A DNA stretch of 64,000 nucleotides, from positions 11,656,001-11,720,000 of the forward strand of contig NC_046675.1 in assembly GCF_003369915.1 (NCBI RefSeq), read 5' to 3'. A model generated the notes under the pieces. That model searched no databases. It worked only from the letters and a program-made list of their open reading frames with translations, and had not been told where the DNA came from. This DNA is from Drosophila miranda. Taxonomy: Eukaryota; Arthropoda; Insecta; Diptera; Drosophilidae. Both the position numbers and the translations under genes were made by a program. This document shows positions 12,414 through 21,837 of this stretch, one piece after another. Numbering within the stretch: position 1 is the first letter of the stretch; each line of letters begins with the position of its first letter.

Positions 12414-13888
12414 CTAAAACTCTGGCACTGTGTGCGACTCTGCCCCAGAGTCGAGATCTACTTCAGAATTTAGTTCTGCCATTGGCTCCTCGCCGAACAA
12501 TAATCCCAAGGACTCAATCCCTGAATAAAAATCGTATTCTTCTGTGCGTGAATCTGTCTTGGGCTCTAAGTCTGGATCAAAGACGCCACTTTTTAACCAC
12601 AGGGAGAACTGTACGCCGCGGCGTCGCATTTGATTGCGGTATATGCGGAAACCACCTTTCAGTAGCTTATCCTTCACAACAGCACGTTCTTGGTCCAGTA
12701 TCAAAACCGTCTGCTTCAGATAGGTTACGGGGTGCATGGGCCCAGTGGAGAACAATCGCTTAGCCCTCTTGTTGGGCACTGACACCCAAATCTCAGAGTG
12801 CAGTGCAAAACCTATGAGTAGCCCGTCCTCCAGAATCCGCACTTTGAAGTGTGCTTTGAAGCAATCCTCGTCCTCCTGGGCCGTGTAGAGATCGACAGAC
12901 TTAAGGAGAAACTTCTCGCTGATGACATCCACCGGGCCTACATGAGTCTCTAATAAATTTGGCGTTGGCCTATCGTGTTCTTCCTCGTCTTCCCAATCGG
13001 AATTATTGTCTGCATCAGCAGAGTGAGTGCGATTGTCCTCGTCGTCTTCAATTGTGTCGGCCTGATAACCTGCCGTGTACTTGATAGGATTATCATAAAG
13101 GCCGGTAATATAAAGCTTTCCAATATTCGGAAAGATTAGGCCGCCCTTTACCAGCCACTTGTCCCGGGCATAGATAACATCCTGGAACCGCGAGCCCACG
13201 AAGACCGAATGTCTGTGAAGGGAAAAGTATTAGACACTCGATGTCCATCGACTAGGCAACTCTGTACCAACCCGATCCACTCGGAGACTATAACATCAAC
13301 ATGAGTCAGGCCAAAAGGCAGCTCGATCTCGGAAATGGGACCCTTCAGCGGCACAAACACATTGCCAAATCCATGAGCGGTGGCATTCACCATTACATAT
13401 CCAGCAGCACTCTCATTGCCCGTGGCAATGACCAGCGAAGCCCCAGCCTGGATGCAATACTGACTGAGAATGCCGCAGCAGCAGCCTACGTCCAAGACAA
13501 TCTAGGGTTCGTGGGGGGTTATTGGACGGCCGGAGGAAAATTTCATCCTTCCATATATTACCTTCTTGGTGAATAGATCCAAGTTGCGGCTAATAAACTT
13601 GCATAGGGCGACTGCAGACTTTTGATCCATCACCATGTCTACCGTATCATTCTGTTGTTCCTGCGATTCGCTGTCCCTATTGTCTTCTGAAAGCCCATCA
13701 GGATCCTGCTCCTCTGAATAATCCTCTTCATTCCCCGAATATGTATGGGCCTGATTCTCATCTAAATCATCAAACCCTAAAACTGATTCATCGTCGATTT
13801 GCTCCTCCGGGATCCTTTCAAAGCCCATTTCTCTCCGGGACACCTCCAATAGATCCCAATCTTCGACGGGAACAACATCACACTTCAT
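12414..13888 (-). CDS. Art9: Art9-like protein arginine methyltransferase, catalytically degenerate
   Basis: Three exons: 13562-13888, 13272-13501 and 12414-13212, with introns of 60 and 59 nt, giving 451 aa. Exon 1 ends in frame before GTAATA and its intron ends CCTAG; the second intron starts GTTGGT. The fold is a type I PRMT: LDVGCCCGILS is motif I, DVIVSEWIG the first half of the double-E loop, and FQDVIYARDKW and YLKQT follow. Key residues are altered: the central glycine of GxGxG is Cys, the acidic SAM-ribose residue after motif I is missing (VIATGN), the second Glu of the double-E loop is absent, and THW is TYL. The N-terminus (about 85 residues) and an insert in exon 3 are very acidic. 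This is probably a fast-evolving paralogue of its neighbour Art6, perhaps binding substrate without catalysis. The symbol rests on remembered CG numbering and on the tandem position. Confidence 0.8.
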
Positions 13889-15150
13889 TTTTATCTCTAG
13901 ACTCTGATGTGTACTCGAAAAAAAATTGTTTTAGTTTTATTCAGAAAGTGAAATAAAATTATTATTTTAAAGTGAGTTGTTACGCGTTCGTTGACAAATA
14001 GAGAATGACAAATGTAGAGGTGATTTAAGTTAGGCATCGGAGTTTTAAACCAGTGCTTCAGTGATGAAACTTTTTCTCCCAGAATTATGAACTAGAACGC
14101 TAGACTGAATGAATGCTGTAAACATTCCCATGCCCCCACATCTCCACTGCTTATCGCCAAGCGAGAGCGAGTGGCAACAATTAGTTATGAGTAAAGTGTG
14201 GGATCGTAGCACCTTATCAACAGGCTCTGGCAGGACTAGCCCCATGGGCCCAGGCCCGGGGTTAAGCTGTCTAACGAGTCTCTAATTTATAGATGGCTCG
14301 TTGCGCAGTGTCCCGCTCCGTTGACAAATGCCAGCAATCCGATACCCAGACAACAAGACGGAGGAGAACAAGGAATGGCTATTGGAATGGGTGAAGCGGG
14401 AAGCAATACAAATTGAGATGTTTGTTGGGCCTACGCTGCGATCTGTAGCTGTGGCTGTGGCTGTGGCTGTTGTTTAGAATTTTGTTAATGTGCGCCGCAG
14501 GGAGCAACGCTGGAACAAGTGTTGGCCAGAAATCAAAGATCTTCGTCGTCCATTGCCCGTTGGACGTTGCCTCATTTGTGGCGCTTTTGTGTGCGCTAGA
14601 TAACCAATATTTTATAATCATGTCCAATAATGGTGTGCATATTAATTTCATGAACGTATAAAGCAGTTTTATGGCTTTTTAAGAACTGCCATTAACAAAG
14701 GCCGGCCATGCACAAACACAAAACGAGCTGACAAGAGATTTCTGGAGCCTCTCGACCCTCGAAATCGACACAGAATTTGTGTGTGTAGGGCACCTCGAGA
14801 CGAAACGAGACAATGTAAATGGCTAAAATAGTAAATAGAGTTATAAACGCATAAAAGGCGTTCATTGTGGGCCCACGGCGTTGGCTTTCACAAATTTATA
14901 CGACGGGCCATCAATTAATTAGGGGAGAAGAGCAGCAGACACAGACATTTTCACATTCCCGATTGCGTCTGGATTGGGGGATCTAAGCTCTTTTCTGGCT
15001 TCGAAATTAATTTGTTAAGAAAGTCGTTAACATTTCGATTTCGGTTGTCCACTTTCTAAGCTTCGACGCGATTGATTGCCGTCCCCGAGGCACTTCTCGA
15101 CCCTCGTTTAACGACCCATTTTATGGCAGTTATCATTTCTGTTCAGCGCA
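13889..15150. other. Spacer between Art9-like and Art6-like genes
   Basis: About 1.25 kb holding the presumed promoter and 5' UTR of the Art9-like gene and the 3' UTR of the Art6-like gene. No further open frame of interest is seen. A short GTGGCT repeat lies at about 14450-14472. Confidence 0.6.
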
Positions 15151-15156
15151 TTTAAT
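15151..15156 (-). terminator. Poly(A) signal variant of Art6-like gene
   Basis: TTTAAT on the plus strand reads ATTAAA on the minus strand, about 76 nt past the Art6-like stop codon. I saw no canonical AATAAA nearer, so this common variant is the best candidate. Confidence 0.45.
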
Positions 15157-15231
15157 GGTCGACGCGAATAAGGCGAATATCTGTTGATGGCATTTGAGTC
15201 ATCTCACCATACGATCCCCGATCCCCACGAG

Positions 15232-16338
15232 CTACTGCTTCTGAGAGGAGGTAAAGTACTTGAAGAGCGACGCCTGGCCCTTGGCTCCCTTGGAGCGGAT
15301 GCCCAGCTCGAAGTTCATGCAGCGACTGTTCTCCGAGCTGGGAAACATCCCGAAGCCGCCGACGATCCGTTCTTTGGCCTGGACATAAAGGGGATTGTCC
15401 AGGTGCAGGATGGTCTGCTCCCAGTGCGTCCAAGGCGCCTGTGGCGAGGTGGAAAGCGTCACGGGCCTCTCCGTCTGGCCCCCTAAGAAGGCCACGTCAA
15501 AGCACAAGATCATCGAATGGATTATCCCGGTGCGGAGGACCTCCAGCTCAAACATAGAGCGAAACTTTATCGGTTTGTTTAGGGCGCTCTCCAGGCGAGT
15601 CGTGTGCACGAGATACTCGCTCGTCAGCACATTCTGGGAGGCTACACAGTCCACGACCGCCTCATGGGAAACCTGAATCCCGACGCTGCTCATGTCGAAG
15701 CCCTCCACGTTGTTCCAGAAGTCATTGTTGAGAGACCGATGCGGATCACAGGCACCGGATATCCACAGATGGGCCACATTGGGCAGGACCAGGCCTCCGG
15801 GGCGCAGCCACTTGTCGCGGGCGAAGAGCACCGAGTGCAGCATGCCCTCCATGTACAAGGCGTTCCTAATGAGAAGAGAAGTAAGTAGGAGAGTGCTCCC
15901 TGGTTCGGTTACTCACCCCATCCACTCGGACACGATTATGTCCACCTGCTGAATGCCATCTGGCAGCTCCACCTCCTCGATCAGCCCCTGGACAACATTC
16001 ACCACGTTCTCCTTTCCATTATCCTTCACTATCTGCCTGGCCAATGCGGCAATGTCCGCGTTCTCCACTCCTATCACCTTGCTGGCCCCCGCCTTGGCCG
16101 CAAAGAGCGAGAGAATCCCCATCCCGCAGCCCACATCCAGAACGACCTTGCCTTCGAAGAGCTTTCGGTTCTGTTCAATGGCATCGCGATAGGCCATGGT
16201 GCGCGCTGTGTCCTTTAGCAGGTCCATGTGCGTCTCCAGGCGAGAGTAGGTCTGAAAGAAGACGCTCTCCTCCAGCTCCTCATTCAGCGTGAGATTCTTC
16301 AACTTGCGGCTGGAAACATCGACCTCGTCACCCGACAT
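15232..16338 (-). CDS. Art6: Art6-like type I protein arginine methyltransferase
   Basis: Two exons, 15917-16338 and 15232-15865, separated by a 51-nt intron (donor GTGAGT, acceptor TTAG), encode 351 aa, about the length of PRMT1-class enzymes. The protein would transfer methyl groups from S-adenosylmethionine to arginine side chains. Visible motifs in order: the Arg-containing helix (KDTARTMAYRDAI), motif I (VVLDVGCGMGILS), the acidic post-I residue (VIGVEN), the double-E loop with both glutamates (SEWMG...YMEGML), then ARDKW and the THW loop (WTHWEQT). All catalytic positions that I can check are intact. The intron splits the glycine just after EWM, the same place and phase as in the Art9-like gene about 1.3 kb away, so the two arose by tandem duplication. 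Start chosen at the only upstream ATG that gives the normal N-terminus (MSGDEVD). Art1-class paralogues are the alternative identity. Confidence 0.85.
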
Positions 16339-16548
16339 TCCGACAATTCACAACTAGAAAAAGATTTTAAATTATATATGAATTCGAATCTGATCTGACA
16401 ATGTTTTATATAATACCACACAGGCACTATTTTATATGTTTTTCCCAACTTGTTTAACTACAATATTAATTTTTCTTTTCTCGCAAAAAGCCAAAAAGTC
16501 ATGCAATATGCAACACTGCATCTTATCTGTCAGAAGCTGTTAATAAAA

Positions 16549-16559
16549 TGGTCACATTG
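16549..16559 (+). promoter_or_regulatory. Near-match to core promoter Motif 1
   Basis: TGGTCACATTG differs at one position from the Drosophila Motif 1 consensus YGGTCACACTR. It lies about 210 bp upstream of the Art6-like ATG but is oriented towards the plus strand, where a possible spliced transcript begins. CAGCTG follows at about 16569. It may serve either direction. Confidence 0.35.
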
Positions 16560-16859
16560 TCTCATAATCAGCTGATAATGCGTATCCGCATTTTGTTACA
16601 AAATTACAATTTGCTTTGCTCTGTTTTTCCTCAGAGTATGTGCATATGTGACTTATATATTTGTATTACTGAATATAAACGGACCTTAAGAAGTATTGGA
16701 TGCTAAGAAACCCGACTCCAGCTGCAAAGAATCTTCTAGCAATTGTTAATGTCTAATATTTAAGCAACTTTTCGTACTGCCATTTAATAAGAATTATACT
16801 TCACTCGTCGCTCAGACTAGACATGTATGACTAGCATTCAATTTTCTCCCTCCTAGAAG

Positions 16860-17547
16860 TGGGAAAGAAGATAAGAGTGCACCTTTTAAAGGGATCCGAA
16901 CCATATACTGACTCTTGGTAAGTTTAAGGCATTGCTCAGGTTGGGTAATATGATTTATTTGTGTACCGTCTATATCCAAGAACCGCTAATTTACTTTACT
17001 TTTTTTACAGATCCAATTGCAAGACACGAAATCCATTAAAGAGAACGGATGTAATCATTTTATAAGGCAGAGATTCTGGTTGGATGCGCAACACCAACCC
17101 ATCTACGAGATCGGACCATAAAAAGGCAAACTCAAGAAATCCGACTATAGCATGCCAATAGTATCCAACAATCGGTTATATCCTCTATCTCTAGCTACTC
17201 AAAAACTCATCAATAACATCCTATTCCATCCTCTCTTTTAGCATCTCAATGGAAAAAACCAGATAAATCAAAAGCCACCTTTAATGGACCCATTAAAACT
17301 TCCAAAAAAAATGGATCCACCCACGCAACCGCCTATCACCAAAATCCGTGAAAGATCTATGCCGCCAACACCTCAACGCCGTACCAAAACCCGTCTAATC
17401 CGCACAGCCCTAAAGGCCAGGTTTATAGCCAAATTTTAAGAGCTCTACGCCTGCCGGTACGGCACTACGATCGAGCACTTTCACTGTGGGCCCAAAACGA
17501 GAAGGCTGAATACAAATTGTGCAACATGCGCCCAACGGTTAAAGTGA
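16860..17547 (+). pseudogene. Possible decayed or noncoding two-exon transcription unit
   Basis: The stretch holds a well-formed fly intron at 16918-17010: donor GTAAGT, a CTAAT branch site at 16986-16990, a pyrimidine run and an ACAG acceptor, 93 nt in all. Joining the flanks gives about 35 open codons immediately after the junction, but with a stop two codons before it. Further on, an ATG at 17284 opens 51 codons of basic, proline-rich sequence, a single TAA at 17437, and then 35 more codons in the same frame. That last part is rich in Cys and His (RYGTTIEHFHCGP and NCATC), ending at 17547. I recognise no family. It may be a gene fragment, a readthrough gene, a retroelement relic or a lncRNA. 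The boundaries are uncertain. Confidence 0.3.
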
Positions 17548-20414
17548 AAAAATACCTGGATATGCTCGTCATAATTTTTGAAGTGTCATAAAAATATCTC
17601 CATAAGCAGACGAAACTATTAAATTGGCTCATTAATCAATTTAGTCACAGAGCAACGATAAAAAGGAGCACACACGCGAGGGATTGGAGCACAATAAAGT
17701 ATAATTTTTAATGTTGCTAAATTTTATGCTAATTTGCCATTTTGGTCGTTCCATAATTAGGCCCGCTCATCAGGCGGGGGGTCTCTGTCCCCCTCCTACC
17801 TGCGATGGCGACTGGGAGTGGGCCTGGGCCTGGGCCCGGACCCGGGCCTGGCCAACAATCGAATCCATTTATTCAGCCCTGTGTTCGGGCTGGCTTTAAA
17901 AACCTATAAAACTTTTGGCACAAATCAATTAAATAGCTACGCAAGTTTCCATTAGTGTTGTGCTGTCGCGGTGCTGCTGCGGTGTTCCCATTGAGAATGC
18001 CACCCACTGTGGCAAATAAAAATGCGTTGATGCTTTGCATATTCAATTCGATGATGTCTTCTTCGACATACTTGGAGCGCATTTGTCGTGTATTACCAAA
18101 TGTCCGACATCAGCCAATTATGCATGAATCAGAGGAGAGACTAGCTAGATTTCCACCTGCTGACCCACAAGACGGCATGGCCATAAACATAGAAAATTGA
18201 TGGCTCTACCACTTTGGGCATTGTCCCTAGCGGGGGGCTCGAAGCTTGTCTTTGAGGGTGGCTGGAAGTGGCTGCGGAGGGTCGATTGTAGTCAACCACT
18301 TCATCAAAAGCAAATAAAAATAATAACATGTGCTCACTCGAAGGCCCAACAAAAGGCTACAAAATGTACCGAAACGAGGGGTGGATTGGCCTATCATAAT
18401 CGTTTTAATAGAGAGCATACCCTAGACAGCAAACCACCTCCACTTTGAGGCCAAGTTCTGAAACCACATCTCCTCTCCCCTGTGTTGCTGTGTGGCTGGA
18501 CAATCAGTCATCGATTAACCAGAGAAACCCAGTTCTTATACGATGCCAATTCCAAAATCCAATCGACTTTCCCTGGGGTGTTAACGATGCGGCAATTTGA
18601 TTTTAACAGAGCTGCCACTCGGCTCTCAGCCCTGGCAATCCTCCCCTGCGGATGACCAAAAAATTAATTGCTGGTTGTGCAAAAATTTGATTGATGCACT
18701 TACTTTGGCAAAGAAATAAATAAAATTTTTGACACTTGGGAATTTTAATTAGAATGCCTTTGTTTCGGACCTCGAAGCGGGCCTCAGTCCAGGGCTCTGA
18801 TGAAGTCGTTTCGATAAAATGCAAAAATTTCGCACCAAACTCTGTCCAATCCCTACCTCAGGTCCCCTTTTGACCATTCCTCTGTTGGCCAATTAGCGCC
18901 CCCCTGGCGGACAGTGGACGGACTGGAGCTCACGATTTTGGAGCGACTGATAAATTAGCAAAATTTTAATTTGATTTCCTTCACAAATTTCCGCTGAACT
19001 GGGCCGCGCGTCCCCGCATTGTCTGGTCTGTGGCAGGAGCAGTGGTAGCAGCAAATAAACTAAGTAAATTTATGGCCCTAGGGCAAGAGGCAAGCAGCAC
19101 ACGTGTGCGACATGCCCACACATTGACACCTTGCCACACCGAGCGGGGCAAGCCCCAGCCCCAGCCGCCAGCCAGCCAACCACACGGCAGCGGCAGCGGC
19201 AGCGGCAGCCAGCACACACACTCATCTAGAACTCGAAACAGTTGCAGGTCCCTTGGCGTATTTCGTAGTGGTTTTTTGTTAATGCTGGGCAGGCACAAAC
19301 GCGCTGACACTGCCGCATGGAATCGAAGACGAAGTCGAAGTCGAAGTCGAAGTCCATGCCCCATGTCCATGCCCATGCCACGTACGTGCGGCCAAACAAA
19401 TTACAGGGAAATTGCGTCACCTGCAGGAATTTCCACTCAACATTGTCAAATGTCATCAAAAGTTGTTGGACATGTTGTAACATTAATTTGACATTTTACT
19501 GCATTTGACAGGGGACCGGGATCGGGATCGGGATCGCATCCAGGAATCAGATGGGATACCAGTCCACAGCCTGCATGCATATGCATATCTGACTAAACTC
19601 CTTAACAATCTGGCCCCGGCTGACCGCAGAGAAACACAGGACAACGACAGCTGTCGGGAAGGATGCTGGAGCCACCAACAGATCTCGCAGATCGGCAACT
19701 CCTCCTCCGATTCGGCAGCTGCCGCAATCTGTTGGAGTAATGCAAAAACATTTTTGGCATTAAAGCAAATTGATGCGGTTGCGAAATCTCATTGCCGGCG
19801 CACTGAATCTGATTTGCGGTCATCGCAGGCTGGAGCAGGAGCAGGGGCATCCCCAGCAGTGCAGCCCTCTTGTTAACCCGAATTCGGGTAGTACCTGGTA
19901 CCGAGTAGATGTTGCAGATGCGGAAGCTGCAACGATTCATTTACTGCGGTGGCGATAATTTGTTAATCGAAGCAGTGTCCCTCCTGCTGCCTTTTGCCGA
20001 CCCGGCTGCTGTTCCGTTGTCCAATTAAACCAGAGGCCATCACCAAAAGTGGGGTGGGAATGAGCTCCGTGCAGGCTTGTTTGTTTTACGGCCGACGATC
20101 TTTTACGATGGCATTTAGCTAAACTATCCTGCAGGCACAGGCTGCAAACACACGCCCCTGGGGAGGCTAGTCCAGGGGTTGTCCGTGCTGATGGTGCAGC
20201 ATTTAATGCGAAAACGTGCCCCCAAAGTGGGCTTCGATTAGCGGCCGGGAAATGTGGAGGTCAGCAGCAGGAGATCACGCAGCGGCCATTATGGCCAGAG
20301 GCACGCCCGCTCCTCCCTAATCGCCAGCAATTCCTGCGACCCATTTTGACGAGTCGACTGGTATCCCAACCTGTTCCTGAAATTCCGGCTTAAATTGGAG
20401 TTACATAGGTGTTA
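17548..20414. other. Gene-free stretch
   Basis: No supported gene. It contains small tandem repeats: (CGGCAG)n at about 19187-19208, (GAAGTC)n at about 19328-19352 and (GGGATC)n at about 19514-19533. Open frames here follow these repeats and look non-coding. Confidence 0.6.
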
Positions 20415-20420
20415 TTTATT
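20415..20420 (-). terminator. Poly(A) signal of the PWWP gene
   Basis: TTTATT on the plus strand reads AATAAA on the minus strand, 95 nt after the stop codon of the PWWP-domain gene. This supports transcription of that gene on the minus strand with a short 3' UTR. Confidence 0.55.
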
Positions 20421-20514
20421 CAAAGTTTTCTTATTTGAAGCCCATACATATTCGTTGAACAAATTTGAGGTTAAAATTACTTCATACAGAAAAAATAGGA
20501 ATTTTAGCATAATA

Positions 20515-21012
20515 TTATTGTAAATTTGGAGTTTTTTTTGGTTCTGAAGACGTTTCTGTGTCCGTGTCGCTGTCGGCGACTATATGACGAAAGGGTTTCC
20601 CCTTAAGTTCGGCGCCTCTCAAATCCAAAGTACCCGAGTCCGAGTCCGAGTCAGAGTCGGAGTCCGACTGTCCACAGTTTTGCTCTAGGTAAGCCACCAT
20701 ATTTAAGTAGCCAACATCCGAGCTGGGCTGGGACACAGCCTTCTGTATTTCCGACATAGCTGCTTGGAACAATTGGCAGACCTTGGAGTTCCGATCGTGC
20801 ACTTTTCCGTACCGCTTAGAATGCTTTTCAAAGTCAAAAATGTTATTCTTTGCCACCTTTGCATAGTCGCACGTGCCGTAGAAATAGACATTGTATGCAC
20901 TGCCAAGCTCTTTAATAAGTCGGCCTGGCCATGCGCGAGATCCTTTTACTTTTCCGAACACGAACTGTCCAGCGGTGAATGGAGACTTATTTATTCCCCT
21001 TCGATTTCCCAT
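20515..21012 (-). CDS. Intronless PWWP-domain protein with acidic Ser-Asp tail
   Basis: A single-exon gene of 165 aa beginning MGNRRGINKSPF. Residues about 12-75 form a PWWP domain of the HDGF/LEDGF type: GQFVFGKVKGSRAWPGRLI, with AWPG (27-30) standing for the PWWP motif, then YNVYFYGT, the usual aromatic-cage strand, and an FDFEKHSKR helix. PWWP domains bind methylated H3K36 nucleosomes and DNA, so a chromatin role is likely. The C-terminal half carries a (Ser-Asp)n run and a second acidic patch (ADSDTDTE), typical casein kinase 2 targets. No integrase-binding domain is visible, so it is much shorter than LEDGF-type proteins. The ATG at 21012 is the only one that starts just before the domain; the frame extends further upstream only with a TTG. 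Lack of introns suggests a retrocopy, possibly of the fly PWWP gene CG7946 (jasper), but I cannot confirm the parent. Confidence 0.8.
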   Translation of the reverse strand: MGNRRGINKSPFTAGQFVFGKVKGSRAWPGRLIKELGSAYNVYFYGTCDYAKVAKNNIFDFEKHSKRYGKVHDRNSKVCQLFQAAMSEIQKAVSQPSSDVGYLNMVAYLEQNCGQSDSDSDSDSDSGTLDLRGAELKGKPFRHIVADSDTDTETSSEPKKTPNLQ

Positions 21013-21777
21013 TTTTTCAATTTTCCAGATAAAACCTCGAAATGAATGCTGATTGCTGTGCAATTTTCTGCGGAAGGTTGAGTTGAGTTGCCAATGCTGC
21101 CAGATCGACGGTATCAATAGCGTCGCAAGCTCAAAAATGGTTAAACATATGATTACAAATTAAAATTGTTCAATGATAATGAAATTATGATTATTACAAA
21201 TTCCATCTACTGCGCCTTAGATGCAAACAAAATAATAAATTAAAGATTAAAAAAAAAATTATTTTGAGCTTCGAGTGCTGCCAGACTGTCGTCACATGGC
21301 TCGCATGCGCCGCTCGCAATTGAGTTCAAATGTAGAGTATGTGTGTATGTGAATGCGTATATGTATATGTATATATGGAATAAAAATCAAGATGCTTTAG
21401 CACAAATTTTAGGTTACATGATTTTATTTGAATTGCAGGCTTGCTTATTTATAAATAAGAGGGGGCGTATTATATATATTCTTGATCAGCATTAATAGGC
21501 GAGTCGATAGAGCCAATTTGCAGTGACTAACTCATTTTCTGTCTCTCTCTTGAGGGGTTGTGTTTTTTATGATTTGGCGCACAACTTAAATTTGGTTCGC
21601 AAATTTCGACTATAATTTTTTTGGGCGCATCGGATGATACAGTTAATCGAAAATTTGGTATGTGGCTTTTAAAGTATTTTTATGACAACAGACTCCGTCT
21701 CGACTTCCAATATTGTCTTTCTCTTATTTTACAAAGATCGAATTGACAAAATTTTGAAATCGAACAAAACAAATTTT

Positions 21778-21837
21778 CGATAACGACTTGGACGCAAGGT
21801 TGCATGGGAAGTGTTCCTATCGATCACATATCGATGC
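21778..21837. promoter_or_regulatory. Cluster of CGATA/DRE-like motifs
   Basis: Within 60 bp there are TTCGATAACG, TATCGATC and TATCGATG, that is several CGATA cores on both strands. Such clusters bind BEAF-32 and DREF in flies. The cluster lies about 770 bp upstream of the PWWP gene start, so it could be a distal promoter element or a small insulator. Confidence 0.4.

Noticed and set aside
13502-13504. In-frame TAG between Art9 exon 1 and motif I, suggesting a pseudogene
   Set aside because: The stop is formed by the AG acceptor of a 60-nt intron (GTAATA...CCTAG); splicing restores VLDVG in frame.
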